DNA of 64,000 nucleotides. Origin: Aphelenchoides besseyi. Taxonomy: Eukaryota; Nematoda; Chromadorea; Rhabditida; Aphelenchoididae. Shown piece after piece: positions 12,790 to 23,670 of the stretch. Positions within the stretch are counted from its first letter, which is position 1; every line of letters starts with the position of its first letter. The stretch spans positions 2,914,001 through 2,978,000 of the forward strand of contig JAMPIQ010000002.1 of NCBI GenBank assembly GCA_024699855.1, given 5' to 3'. The position numbers and the translations under genes are program-made. A model generated the notes under the pieces. That model ran no database searches. It was not told the origin of the DNA and was given only the letters and a program-made list of their open reading frames with translations.

Positions 12790-15700
12790 TCACAAACGTT
12801 TAAAGATTTCACGATGCACAATATTCTTTACTAAACAGTCACCATTACCTTGTCGGTCATTTGCTTGAGTTAAAACTTTCACTGAATCCCAAGAGCGTGC
12901 ACGAGACAAAGCAACGTACAGTTGGCCGTGTTCGAATACTTCATGTTCTAAATTCAATCCAACACGTTCGAATGTTTGGCCCTGACTTTTGTTGATGGTC
13001 ATTGCAAACGCCAACTTTAGTGGGAACTGTTTGCGATTCAGTTGGAACATTCCGCGGTAGTCGATCGTGTTGTTGATTCGTGGAATGATATGACGTTCAC
13101 CTGCATGATGACCTGTCAAAATCTCACACTCAACTGAATGGTCGTTCATTTTTACAACTAACATTCGAGTTCCATTGCAAAGACCGTCTTCTTGAGATAA
13201 GTTGCGAATCAAAATCACAACGGCGTTCTTCTTGAGCACTAGTTTGTGTGGTGGCAGCGAACCTTCTTCGATCATGTTCAAGTACTCAGGGAGAAGAAGT
13301 GTGTTGTCGTCACAGTTTTCAGCATCAACGGCCGTGTCGATTGAAAGGTAGGTTTTGGTTTGGCCATCTAACATATTCAGGACTTTTTCGTTTGACTCAT
13401 TGACGCCAATGTGTTTGGATACCAATATCGCCGAGTTCCCCATGTCGTTGAACTGTTTGTTTTCGATCAGCTTGCCGAAGATCTCTTGTTCCAAGTTCTG
13501 GCCAACTAAACAGTGAGATGGTAAGTTGATTTGTTCGTTCTCGTTATTCAGTGTTCCTTCTCCGACTTGTTTCAGGAAATCAGCAAATTCAACTTCGTTC
13601 GGTTTGGTGCGCATGTTGGTAGTCAATTTCAATTTTTCAAACTGATTCCACAATCGGGACGAACAAATGGACAAATTGATTGTTTCGTTGATTGTTCCGT
13701 ACTTTAAAATTGGAAGGATTTGCCGGAAATCGCCGCCAAGAATGACAGTTTTGCCACCGAACGGTAAGTCGTTTTTCATTAGTTCTTGCAGCTTGCGATC
13801 GGCAATTTCAAGAGCATATCGTGGAGCCATTGGTGCTTCGTCCCAAATAATTGCGTCCGTTTGCATTAACATTTTTCCGCCTCGACTGGTTGGTGTTAAG
13901 TTTGAATTCGAATCACGATCTAATGGCACTCCAAGACCAAAAGTTTTATGGCACGTTCGACCGTTCGGTAGCAACAAAGCAGCAATACCTGTGAAGGCAC
14001 ATGTCAAGAACTTCTTTTTCAATCCGAGGATGTAATGACACAATGTTTTGTAGACATACGTTTTTCCAGTACCTCCTAATCCGTCAACAAAGAAACATTT
14101 TTTGTCACAGTCGTTTTGAAGAACATAAAGAATTTTGTGCACGATTACTTTCTGGTCGTCATTCAAAGTTTCGTACATTTCTTTTGCAGATTCGAGTTCT
14201 TGGTCGTGATCAATTGGTTCTTCGATTTCGTCAACGTCGTCTACTGCGTCCATCGATGGGAAGTCTTTAATTGACTTGTTTTCTCGTTGCAAGATTGTGT
14301 CAATACGTTTGTATGCTCGTGCAATTGCTTTTGACTTATCTTTTAGTCGACGAGCAAAATCCTCGCTCAGATCATGTCTGAATTTTTCCCACAACAATTT
14401 TGGATCGGCTGGGTTGCAATGAATGAGTATGTTGGCAAACAGAGTACGTAATTTTCGTGGCATCAACACCTTAACTGCTTCTTCCATACATTTTACATAC
14501 TCTTCATCATCTTCTATCAAACCCAATGCCAGACATGCTTCTCCATTATTTTGATATTCAGTTCCGTCAACTGTTCGCAATTCTTTGAAACTTTTCGCAC
14601 CTTTGACGTGTCGAAGCAAAAGACGTAAGTGCCACAAATCACCTTGACTTGGACTAATTGCATACATCCGACCGATGGTTTTGTTCGCTTTGACCCGAGG
14701 TTGCCAATTGGTAATCGTTTCTTCTTCGTTGTTGACAAAAACCTTGATTGATTTCCATGTGTAGTGCGTAGGGATTTCTGAGTACAAATATTTTTGCGCA
14801 TTCGAATCACGTTCATTCAACTTAAAGTAATCCATCAATTTGGTTTGTTTTTCCATTGCTTTTTTCGCTTTTTCAGCATCGCAATCTTCTTCGATGTAGA
14901 CGGCTTGTTGGTTTTCCAAATGGATTGGCAATCGTTCAATGTGGTGGCTCTTATCGTGCATTTTTAACTTCAGGATCCGATAACACGCTTCGACAGGACC
15001 GACGTAACGACCGTCAATGTGGTCTTTGATTTCATCGTGGTTGATGTTGCCGGATGATTGCAATTCCAAAGAAGCGGCGTCATAACCTTTGTAAGTGTAT
15101 TTGTAAAGGTACTTGACATTCTTAATGGAGCTCACAATCTCAACGTTGATATGGCACCGATAACGCTTCAAAAGGTACCAACTATGTGGAACGACTCGGC
15201 GGTTATCGTACTTCACACCTTTGATTTCAATAGTGCGTCCGTTGTTCGGTCGTTTCAGAAATGGATAACCGTTTTCGTTGACTTTCGTTTCTTCCAAAAA
15301 CTGTTTCGGGAACTTGTGTCGGCACTTTCCCTTGATCATGCATGGAGCGCTGGGGTTTTTGTCGCCACAAACTCGATGGATCATATACTTGCTCACCAAT
15401 TCTAACAGTTCCGGATCCGATTCTGGCGGCAATTCGGCGCTGAAGTACTTGTCGATGTTTTTCGGTTGCAAGAACTTCTGTCCATCTTTCAGACTTACTA
15501 AGCAGTGAATATGTGGAAGTCCGCGTTTTTGGAATTCGGTAACGTAAACATAACATTTCGGTTCACCGAAAATTTGTTTCTTCACCAAGTCGTCAATAAT
15601 TGCTTCTACTTTCAGGGCGAAGACACGCGCAACGATATCCGGACGATCACTAGCTGTTTGTTTGGCGCCGAGGACGATGGTTTCATTGATGGTTTGTACG

Positions 15701-18024
15701 ATTTCCGGCCAAAGTGCATCGCATGTCATGGTAATGAACAGATCCGGGTTTCCGTTGTTCAAAACTATCGCCATTGCATCCTGGTAGTTCTCACGCATGA
15801 AACGTGGTGAGCCGAAGTGAGTCGATGGCAAAATGTGTATTCTTCCAATAGCGCGATCCAGTTTTTGACCGAGTTTGTTCAGACTTGCGTGCAGTTCATG
15901 ATAGTGAATTGTTTTTAGTTGCTTTTGGTTCATTCGAATCCATTTAATGCGATCGCTTTCCACTTGGACGTACGAATCCACGACGAACTGTTGGAACAGT
16001 TTCTTACCGTAATGAATTCGACTGTTGGAGTTTTTTCGAATGGCCAACCGATAACTATGGAATTCGGCACGAGTTAGTCGGGTATGTTTGTTTGCGTTTA
16101 TTTTCGTCATATCAATTGACCATCCAAGAGTTCCTTTAGGGAAGAACAGTGGGTACAACCAGGAAGTGGCAAATGGGCTCAATGAACTTAGAACTCGTGG
16201 TGATGGTTCGTCTTTCAATTGGATGACTAAGGACATTTCACGCATATCTCCAGAAGCGTCGGTTGTAAAAACGGCGCCGATTTCGTCGACAGTTGGTTCG
16301 TTGAAACGGTTCGGATCATAACCGGGTCGCATTTTGAACGACATTTGCACATTTTCAACAGGTCGGCCAGCGTTCTCTTCTTCTTTCATCAACTCATTCA
16401 TCATCATGTGCATTTTAGCGTGCGGGTTATGTTCGCGTATTATCTTGTCCAGCAATTCCATTAGTTCCTTTTTAGTTCCGTTAGTCGTGTTCATTCTTCT
16501 TTCAACTGCTTCTGCTGGATCAGAGAAGAATAATTGGCCGTATTTTCGATCAGCTGCTGCGCTTACACTTTCATCGATCTCGTAACAGATTTGGCCTTGA
16601 ATTGAGAAGCAATATGGTCCACGAGTTTCAAACGATCGCATCTTAACATTGAAGGCGGCGAAACTGTTTGCGGAGTTATACTTGCGGATGTTGTTCAAGA
16701 AGTTGTTCGAGAGTGGGTGTTTACCAGTGAACAGATCATCCAATTCTTGTGGCAATTCAGGTAAGTCAGGCAACTCAATTTTACCATGATTGCAACAATC
16801 GTTGAACGTTTGTTTATTTCCAACTCGTTCTTCTTCAAAATGCAATGCACCGCAAAGACATTCACTGATCATCTTGCTTAGTTGATGGACCGGGACATCC
16901 GCTTGTTTGGATGCGACGTTCAACTGAGCTTGTTTCTGTTTTGTTGCTACTCGAATATTTTTTTGGCGATTACTTTGATCTAATAAACGATCTGCTTTCT
17001 GTTGAGCTGATTCATTTGAACGTGAGTTTTGATGGTGTCCTTTGTCTTTTGCTAATCGATCAGCTTTTTGTTGATGAGATTCAGCAGCTCGTAGACAATC
17101 TTGTCGGTCTTTTTGTTGACGTAAACGTTCTTCTTTTTGTTGATTGGATTCAGAAGCCCGTTTTTTGTTAATGTTTTCACGTTTTTGTCGCAATCGTTTT
17201 GCTCGTTTTTCAGCATCTACTTCGTTTTCTAATACAATTACTTCGGATTGACCCATTGGTTCAGCATTGGCGTTTTGATTGTCAGTACGAATTGACGAAA
17301 ACGAAGCCTCCAATGTGTCAAACAGATTCAAACGTTTGTCGAGTCCACTTTCGTTTACTTTTGTTAGAAAAACGCCGTTTGAATGCTGATGTTTGTTCTC
17401 GAAGAAGTTTATGGCATTAGAAACAACGTAAGCACCACAATTGCAGGTATCATTTTGCAGATCACTTTGGTATCCAATGTCGTTCAAGAACATGTTCGCG
17501 TTTGGATCCAAACCCGTCCAATGAGCGAAACATTGACTGTAAATCGAATTGATTAACCTATAGACACTTTGAGAAACGGGTTTATGAAACGAATCGCAAT
17601 AATGCAGAATACAATGATTGCTGAGTGCCTTCTTTTCCATTACTGCCAAAACGTAGTGTCCACTGTTTTGAATTGGAATCAACAAATAAGCGTCTTCGTT
17701 TGGAGCGATCGGTGGTTTGACGATGAAATACTTCGACAGATTCGATTCAGCAGAACGGTAGTAGTCGGTCCAAAATGACATCGACATTAAACCAACTTTC
17801 AACGAAGTGTTCGCAATCAAAATCAACAAACCGAACACAATTGATTCGAAATCGATCCACTCACCAACGTTCTCCATGTTCGGAACTTGCAATCTGGACA
17901 TTTGGCATTCGTTGCGAGCAGCTTCACAGAGTTCATTCGGTTGACAATGAGTGCCGAATTTGCTACCCAAAACTTTTTCGATAGTGAGCACCGGTTCTTG
18001 AGTGTCGATAGCGACGAACGACAT
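12790..18024 (-). CDS. Helitron protease-Rep-helicase protein, left copy
   Basis: Single uninterrupted frame of 1744 residues. Residues about 100-205 resemble an Ulp1/C48 cysteine protease: His123 (SGHYVL), Asp144 (HYCDSF), Gln190 and Cys196 (QNDTCNCGAYV). Residues about 265-370 are a basic, repetitive QQKADRL/RQQK region. The Helitron-like N domain follows. The HUH Rep nuclease has LFITMTCDALWPEI, LPHIHCLVSL and the two-tyrosine motif KYLYKYTYKG. The C-terminal PIF1-type helicase has GLGGTGKT, IIWDEAPM, LGGDFRQILP, LTTNMR, FAMTINKSQGQTF and LYVALSRARSWDSV. All expected catalytic motifs are present, so the protein may be active. It differs from the right copy mainly in one helicase block and one short block near the C-terminus. 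Confidence 0.92.
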   Translation of the reverse strand: MSFVAIDTQEPVLTIEKVLGSKFGTHCQPNELCEAARNECQMSRLQVPNMENVGEWIDFESIVFGLLILIANTSLKVGLMSMSFWTDYYRSAESNLSKYFIVKPPIAPNEDAYLLIPIQNSGHYVLAVMEKKALSNHCILHYCDSFHKPVSQSVYRLINSIYSQCFAHWTGLDPNANMFLNDIGYQSDLQNDTCNCGAYVVSNAINFFENKHQHSNGVFLTKVNESGLDKRLNLFDTLEASFSSIRTDNQNANAEPMGQSEVIVLENEVDAEKRAKRLRQKRENINKKRASESNQQKEERLRQQKDRQDCLRAAESHQQKADRLAKDKGHHQNSRSNESAQQKADRLLDQSNRQKNIRVATKQKQAQLNVASKQADVPVHQLSKMISECLCGALHFEEERVGNKQTFNDCCNHGKIELPDLPELPQELDDLFTGKHPLSNNFLNNIRKYNSANSFAAFNVKMRSFETRGPYCFSIQGQICYEIDESVSAAADRKYGQLFFSDPAEAVERRMNTTNGTKKELMELLDKIIREHNPHAKMHMMMNELMKEEENAGRPVENVQMSFKMRPGYDPNRFNEPTVDEIGAVFTTDASGDMREMSLVIQLKDEPSPRVLSSLSPFATSWLYPLFFPKGTLGWSIDMTKINANKHTRLTRAEFHSYRLAIRKNSNSRIHYGKKLFQQFVVDSYVQVESDRIKWIRMNQKQLKTIHYHELHASLNKLGQKLDRAIGRIHILPSTHFGSPRFMRENYQDAMAIVLNNGNPDLFITMTCDALWPEIVQTINETIVLGAKQTASDRPDIVARVFALKVEAIIDDLVKKQIFGEPKCYVYVTEFQKRGLPHIHCLVSLKDGQKFLQPKNIDKYFSAELPPESDPELLELVSKYMIHRVCGDKNPSAPCMIKGKCRHKFPKQFLEETKVNENGYPFLKRPNNGRTIEIKGVKYDNRRVVPHSWYLLKRYRCHINVEIVSSIKNVKYLYKYTYKGYDAASLELQSSGNINHDEIKDHIDGRYVGPVEACYRILKLKMHDKSHHIERLPIHLENQQAVYIEEDCDAEKAKKAMEKQTKLMDYFKLNERDSNAQKYLYSEIPTHYTWKSIKVFVNNEEETITNWQPRVKANKTIGRMYAISPSQGDLWHLRLLLRHVKGAKSFKELRTVDGTEYQNNGEACLALGLIEDDEEYVKCMEEAVKVLMPRKLRTLFANILIHCNPADPKLLWEKFRHDLSEDFARRLKDKSKAIARAYKRIDTILQRENKSIKDFPSMDAVDDVDEIEEPIDHDQELESAKEMYETLNDDQKVIVHKILYVLQNDCDKKCFFVDGLGGTGKTYVYKTLCHYILGLKKKFLTCAFTGIAALLLPNGRTCHKTFGLGVPLDRDSNSNLTPTSRGGKMLMQTDAIIWDEAPMAPRYALEIADRKLQELMKNDLPFGGKTVILGGDFRQILPILKYGTINETINLSICSSRLWNQFEKLKLTTNMRTKPNEVEFADFLKQVGEGTLNNENEQINLPSHCLVGQNLEQEIFGKLIENKQFNDMGNSAILVSKHIGVNESNEKVLNMLDGQTKTYLSIDTAVDAENCDDNTLLLPEYLNMIEEGSLPPHKLVLKKNAVVILIRNLSQEDGLCNGTRMLVVKMNDHSVECEILTGHHAGERHIIPRINNTIDYRGMFQLNRKQFPLKLAFAMTINKSQGQTFERVGLNLEHEVFEHGQLYVALSRARSWDSVKVLTQANDRQGNGDCLVKNIVHREIFKRL

Positions 18025-18265
18025 TTGTTGTGAGATGTCTGGAGAAGCAATAGATTGTGTTGCTTGAGCAGTTTCAACGATTTGAATTTGTGTGTCTGCT
18101 GCTTGTGAGTTTTCCGTCGAATCGCGAGTGGAAAGTTTGTCATTTGGTTTGTTTTCTCAACCAATATGACTTTGTGTTTTGCTTATATGCGATCAAAAAT
18201 CGAAACTTGAAAAACATACAAGCATTAAAAAACACAAGTCCATTGGTTGAGAATAAACAAAGCAC

Positions 18266-21200
18266 ATGCACAAGACACACAAATTCAAATCGTTTGAAAC
18301 TGCTCAAGAACCCCAATCAACTGCATCTCCAGACATTTCACAACAAATGTCGTTCGTCGCTATCGACACTCAAGAACCGGTGCTCACTATCGAACAAGTT
18401 TTGGGTAGCAAATTCAGCACTCATTGTCAACCGAATGAACTCTGTGAAGCTGCTCGCAACGAATGCCAAATGTCCAGATTGCAACTACCGAACATGGAGA
18501 ACGTTGGTGAGTGGATCGATTTCGAATCAATTGTGTTTGGTTTGTTGATTGTGATTGCGAACACTTCGTTGAAAGTTGGTTTAATATCGATGTCATTTTG
18601 GACCGACTACTACCGTTCTGCTGAATCGAATCCGTCGAAGTATTTCATCGTCAAACCACCGATCGCTCCAGACGAAGACGCTTATTTGTTGATCCCAATT
18701 CAAAATTGCGGACACTACGTTTTGGCGGTAATGGAAAAGAAGGCACTCAGCAATCATTGTATTCTGTATTATTGTGATTCGTTTCATAAACCCGTTTCTC
18801 AAACTGTCTATAGGTTAATCAATTCGATTTACAGTCAATGTTTCGCTCATTGGACGGGTTTGAATCCAAATGCAAACATGTTCTTGAACGACATTGGATA
18901 CCAAAGTGATCTGCAAAATGATACATGCAATTGTGGTGCTTACGTTGTTTCTAATGCCATAAATTTCTTCGAGAACAAACATCAGCATTCAAACGGCGTT
19001 TTTCTAACAAAAGTAAACGAAAGTGGACTCGACAAACGTTTGAATCTGTTTGACACATTGGAAGCTTTGTTCTCATCTTTTTGTGAGGCCAATCAAAATG
19101 CCAATGCTGAACCAATGGGTCAATCCGAAGTAATTGTATTAGAAAACGAAGTAGATGCTGAAAAACGAGCAAAACGATTGCAACAAAAACGTGACAACAT
19201 CAACAAGAAGCGGACCGATGAATCTCATCAACAAAAAGCTGATCGGTTAACCAAGGACAAACAACAACATCAAAACTCACGAGCTTCTGAATCAGATCAA
19301 CAGAAAGCTGATCGATTAAGTAAAGATAAAGCACAACATCAAAACTCACGTTCAAATGAATCAGCTCAACAGAAAGCCGAACGATTAGCTAAAGATGCAG
19401 CCCACCATCAAATTTCACGAATTGCAACAAAACAGAAACAAGTTCAGTTGAACGTCGCATCCAAACAAGCGGATGTCCCGGTCCATCAACTAAGCAAGAT
19501 GATCAGTGAATGTCTTTGCGGTGCATTGCATTTTGAAGAAGAACGAGTTGGAAATAAACAAACGTTCAACGATTGTTGCAATCATGGTAAAATTGAGTTG
19601 CCTGACTTACCTGAATTGCCACAAGAATTGGATGATCTGTTCACTGGTAAACACCCACTCTCGAACAACTTTTTGAACAACATCCGCAAGTATAACTCCG
19701 CAAACAGTTTCGCAGCTTTTAACGTCAAAATGCGATCGTTTGCAACACCGGGTCCTTACTGCTTTTCAATTCAAGGCCAAATCTGTTACGAGATCGATGA
19801 AAGTGTAAGCGCAGCAGGTGATCGAAAATACGGCCAATTGTTCTTCTCTGATCCAGCAGAAGCAGTTGAAAGAAGAATGAACACAACGAATGGAACCAAG
19901 AAGGAACTAATGGAGTTGTTGGACAAGGTAATACGCGAACATAACCCGCACGCTAAAATGCACATGATGATGAATGAATTGATGAAAGAAGAAGAGAACG
20001 CTGGCAGACCTGTTGAGAATGTGCAAATGTCGTTCAAAATGCGACCCGGTTATGATCCGAACCGTTTCAACGAACCAACTGTCGACGAAATAGGGGCCGT
20101 TTTTACAACCGACGCTTCTGGAGATATGCGTGAAATGTCCTTAGTCATCCAATTGAAAGACGAACCATCACCACGAGTTCTAAGTTCATTGAGCCCATTT
20201 GCCACTTCCTGGTTGTACCCACTGTTCTTCCCTAAAGGAACTCTTGGATGGTCAATTGATATGACGAAAATAAACGCGAACAAACATACCCGACTAACTC
20301 GTGCTGAATTCCATAGTTATCGGTTGGCCATTCGAAAAAACTCCAACAGTCGAATTCATTACGGTAAGAAACTGTTCCAACAGTTCGTCGTGGATTCGTA
20401 TGTGCAAGTGGAAAGCGATCGCATAAAATGGATTCGAGTGAACCAAAAGCAACTAAAAACAATTCACTATCATGAACTGCACGCAAGTCTGAACAAACTC
20501 GGTCAAAAACTGGATCGCGCTATTGGAAGAATACACATTTTGCCATCGACTCACTTCGGCTCACCACGTTTCATGCGTGAGAACTATCAGGATGCAATGG
20601 CGATAGTTTTGAACAACGGAAACCCGGATCTGTTCATCACCATGACATGCGATGCACTTTGGCCAGAAATCGTACAAACCATCAATGAAACCATCGTCCT
20701 CGGCGCCAAACAAACAGCTAGTGATCGTCCGGATATCGTTGCGCGTGTCTTCGCCCTGAAAGTAGAAGCAATTATTGACGACTTGGTGAAGAAACAAATT
20801 TTCGGTGAACCGAAATGTTATGTTTACGTTACCGAATTCCAAAAACGCGGACTTCCACATATTCACTGCTTAGTAAGTCTGAAAGATGGACAGAAGTTCT
20901 TGCAACCGAAAAACATCGACAAGTACTTCAGCGCCGAATTACCACCAGAATCGGATCCGGAACTGTTAGAATTGGTGAGCAAGTACATGATCCATCGAGT
21001 TTGTGGCGACAAAAACCCCAGCGCTCCATGCATGATCAAGGGAAAGTGTCGACACAAATTCCCGAAACAGTTTTTGGAAGAAACGAAAGTCAACGAAAAC
21101 GGTTATCCATTTCTGAAACGACCGAACAACGGACGCACTATTGAAATCAAAGGTGTGAAGTACGATAACCGCCGAGTCGTTCCACATAGTTGGTACCTTT

Positions 21201-23581
21201 TGAAGCGCTATCGGTGCCATATCAACGTTGAGATTGTGAGCTCCATTAAGAATGTCAAGTACCTTTACAAATACACTTACAAAGGTTATGACGCCGCTTC
21301 TTTGGAATTGCAATCATCCGGCAACATTAATCACGATGAAATCAAAGACCACATTGATGGTCGTTACGTCGGTCCTGTCGAAGCATGTTATCGGATCCTG
21401 AAGTTAAAAATGCACGACAAAAGCCACCACATTGAACGATTGCCAATCCATTTGGAAAACCAACAAGCCGTCTACATCGAAGAAGATTGCGATGCTGAAA
21501 AAGCGAAAAAAGCAATGGAAAAACAAACCAAATTGATGGATTACTTTAAGTTGAATGAACGTGATTCGAATGCGCAAAAATATTTGTACTCAGAAATCCC
21601 TACGCACTACACATGGAAATCAATCAAGGTTTTTGTCAACAACGAAGAAGAAACGATTACCAATTGGCAACCTCGGGTCAAAGCGAACAAAACCATCGGT
21701 CGGATGTATGCAATTAGTCCAAGTCAAGGTGATTTGTGGCACTTACGTCTTTTGCTTCGACACGTCAAAGGTGCGAAAAGTTTCAAAGAATTGCGAACAG
21801 TTGACGGAACTGAATATCAAAATAATGGAGAAGCATGTCTGGCATTGGGTTTGATAGAAGATGATGAAGAGTATGTAAAATGTATGGGAGAAGCAGTTAA
21901 GGTGTTGATGCCACGAAAATTACGTACTCTGTTTGCCAACATACTCATTCATTGCAACCCAGCCGATCCAAAATTGTTGTGGGAAAAATTCAGACATGAT
22001 CTGAGCGAGGATTTTGCTCGTCGACTAAAAGATAAGTCAAAAGCAATTGCACGAGCATACAAACGTATTGACACAATCTTGCAACGAGAAAACAAGTCAA
22101 TTAAAGACTTCCCATCGATGGACGCAGTAGACGACATTGACGAGATCGAAGACCCAATTGACCACGACCAAGAACTCGAATCTGCAAAAGAAATGTACGA
22201 AACGTTGAACATTGAACAAAAAGTTGTAGTCGACAAAGTTCTGAACAGTCTTCAAAACAACGGTGCACAAAAGTGCTTCTTCGTCGACGGTTTGGGTGGA
22301 ACAGGAAAAACGTACGTCTACAAAACCCTGTGCCATTTCATTAACGGCAACAAAAAGAAGTTTTTGACGTGCGCATTTACCGGTATTGCTGCTTTGTTGT
22401 TGCCCAATGGACGAACGTGCCACAAAACATTTGGACTTGGAGTTCCACTTGACCGCGATTCGAACTCAACTTTGACTCCCAACAATCGCGGCGGTAAGAT
22501 GTTGATGCAAGCAGATGTGATCATTTGGGATGAAGCACCAATGGCCCCTAGATATGCATTAGAAATTGCCGATCGAAAACTAAGAGAACTAATGAATAGC
22601 AACTTACCATTCGGTGGAAAAATCTTCGTGCTCGGTGGAGACTTCCGACAGATTCTGCCAATTCTGAAGTACGGTACCATCGGCGAAACCATCAATTTGT
22701 CCATTTGCTCATCAACTTTGTGGAATCACTTCGAGAAATTAAAATTGACTACCAACATGCGCACCAAAGCGAACGAAGTTGAATTTGCTGATTTCCTGAA
22801 ACAAGTTGGAGAAGGAACACTGAATAACGAAAACGAACAAATCAACTTACCATCTCACTGTTTAGTTGGCCAGAACTTGGAACAAGAGATCTTCGGCAAG
22901 CTGATTGAAAACAAACAGTTCAACGACATGGGGAACTCGGCGATTTTGGTATCCAAACACATTGGCGTCAACGAGTCAAACGAAAAAGTCCTGAATATGT
23001 TAGATGGCCAAAGCAAAACCTATCTTTCAATCGACACGGCCATTGATGCTGAAAACTGTGACGACAACACACTTCTTCTCCCTGAGTACTTGAACATGAT
23101 CGAAGAAGGTTCGCTGCCACCACACAAACTAGTGCTCAAGAAGAACGCGGTTGTGATTTTGATTCGAAATTTGTCACAAGAAGACGGTTTGTGCAACGGT
23201 ACACGATTGTTGGTTTTGGCAATGAATGACCATTCAGTTGAGTGTCAGATATTAACAGGACATCACGCTGGCGAACAACACATCATTCCGCGAATTAACA
23301 ACACAATTGACTACCGCGGAATGTTCCAATTGAACCGAAAACAGTTCCCATTGAAATTGGCGTTTGCGATGACAATCAACAAGAGTCAGGGCCAAACATT
23401 CGAACGTGTTGGATTGAATCTCGAGCACGAAGTTTTCGAACACGGCCAACTGTACGTCGCTTTGTCGCGAGCTCGATCATGGGACTCAGTCAAAGTTTTA
23501 ACTCAAGCAAATGACCGACAAGATAATGGTGACTGCTTAGTAAAGAATATTGTGCATCGTGAAATTTTCAATCGTTTGTGA
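18266..23581 (+). CDS. Helitron protease-Rep-helicase protein, right copy
   Basis: 1771 residues if the first ATG is used. The ATG shared with the left copy is at residue 28 (18347), and the leader differs in frame from the left copy because of one extra T, so the inner start is likelier. Ulp1-like His/Asp/Gln/Cys residues are conserved. HIH of the Rep nuclease is at residues 865-867 and the tyrosine pair at 999 and 1003. The helicase Walker A (GLGGTGKT) starts at residue 1342, and IIWDEAPM, LGGDFRQILP and SRARSWDSV follow. The repetitive basic linker has a different set of ESxQQKAxRL units from the left copy, showing repeat turnover. Expected roles: nicking and strand transfer by Rep, unwinding by the helicase. 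The protease substrate is unknown. Confidence 0.93.
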   Translation: MHKTHKFKSFETAQEPQSTASPDISQQMSFVAIDTQEPVLTIEQVLGSKFSTHCQPNELCEAARNECQMSRLQLPNMENVGEWIDFESIVFGLLIVIANTSLKVGLISMSFWTDYYRSAESNPSKYFIVKPPIAPDEDAYLLIPIQNCGHYVLAVMEKKALSNHCILYYCDSFHKPVSQTVYRLINSIYSQCFAHWTGLNPNANMFLNDIGYQSDLQNDTCNCGAYVVSNAINFFENKHQHSNGVFLTKVNESGLDKRLNLFDTLEALFSSFCEANQNANAEPMGQSEVIVLENEVDAEKRAKRLQQKRDNINKKRTDESHQQKADRLTKDKQQHQNSRASESDQQKADRLSKDKAQHQNSRSNESAQQKAERLAKDAAHHQISRIATKQKQVQLNVASKQADVPVHQLSKMISECLCGALHFEEERVGNKQTFNDCCNHGKIELPDLPELPQELDDLFTGKHPLSNNFLNNIRKYNSANSFAAFNVKMRSFATPGPYCFSIQGQICYEIDESVSAAGDRKYGQLFFSDPAEAVERRMNTTNGTKKELMELLDKVIREHNPHAKMHMMMNELMKEEENAGRPVENVQMSFKMRPGYDPNRFNEPTVDEIGAVFTTDASGDMREMSLVIQLKDEPSPRVLSSLSPFATSWLYPLFFPKGTLGWSIDMTKINANKHTRLTRAEFHSYRLAIRKNSNSRIHYGKKLFQQFVVDSYVQVESDRIKWIRVNQKQLKTIHYHELHASLNKLGQKLDRAIGRIHILPSTHFGSPRFMRENYQDAMAIVLNNGNPDLFITMTCDALWPEIVQTINETIVLGAKQTASDRPDIVARVFALKVEAIIDDLVKKQIFGEPKCYVYVTEFQKRGLPHIHCLVSLKDGQKFLQPKNIDKYFSAELPPESDPELLELVSKYMIHRVCGDKNPSAPCMIKGKCRHKFPKQFLEETKVNENGYPFLKRPNNGRTIEIKGVKYDNRRVVPHSWYLLKRYRCHINVEIVSSIKNVKYLYKYTYKGYDAASLELQSSGNINHDEIKDHIDGRYVGPVEACYRILKLKMHDKSHHIERLPIHLENQQAVYIEEDCDAEKAKKAMEKQTKLMDYFKLNERDSNAQKYLYSEIPTHYTWKSIKVFVNNEEETITNWQPRVKANKTIGRMYAISPSQGDLWHLRLLLRHVKGAKSFKELRTVDGTEYQNNGEACLALGLIEDDEEYVKCMGEAVKVLMPRKLRTLFANILIHCNPADPKLLWEKFRHDLSEDFARRLKDKSKAIARAYKRIDTILQRENKSIKDFPSMDAVDDIDEIEDPIDHDQELESAKEMYETLNIEQKVVVDKVLNSLQNNGAQKCFFVDGLGGTGKTYVYKTLCHFINGNKKKFLTCAFTGIAALLLPNGRTCHKTFGLGVPLDRDSNSTLTPNNRGGKMLMQADVIIWDEAPMAPRYALEIADRKLRELMNSNLPFGGKIFVLGGDFRQILPILKYGTIGETINLSICSSTLWNHFEKLKLTTNMRTKANEVEFADFLKQVGEGTLNNENEQINLPSHCLVGQNLEQEIFGKLIENKQFNDMGNSAILVSKHIGVNESNEKVLNMLDGQSKTYLSIDTAIDAENCDDNTLLLPEYLNMIEEGSLPPHKLVLKKNAVVILIRNLSQEDGLCNGTRLLVLAMNDHSVECQILTGHHAGEQHIIPRINNTIDYRGMFQLNRKQFPLKLAFAMTINKSQGQTFERVGLNLEHEVFEHGQLYVALSRARSWDSVKVLTQANDRQDNGDCLVKNIVHREIFNRL

Positions 23582-23670
23582 ATAGCAACTTGACCGGAAG
23601 TAAGCAGACCAATTACAAAGTGTCTAAACCAACGAACTAAACAAAAATCTCTTCAAATTTTAAGACAAGT

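Larger units (their letters stand above)
10542..18185 (-). mobile_element. Left Helitron, inverted copy, 3' end lost in gap
   Basis: Rolling-circle transposon transcribed leftward. It contains the long protease-Rep-helicase ORF (18024-12790), the hairpin at 12681-12700 and a broken OB-fold gene (11967-10592). It is the mirror image of the right copy at about 18225-26106, and their 5' ends face each other across about 40 bases. Compared with the right copy it lacks about 200 bases around 12080, including the octamer and CCAAT elements upstream of the OB-fold gene. The exact 5' terminus was not placed. The sequence between 18158 and 18262 is itself partly palindromic. Confidence 0.85.

Noticed and set aside
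14517..14816. 99-codon ORF inside the left Helitron (and its twin at 21555-21854)
   Set aside because: Out-of-frame shadow of the Rep-helicase gene. Its identity in both arms only reflects the near-identity of the DNA.
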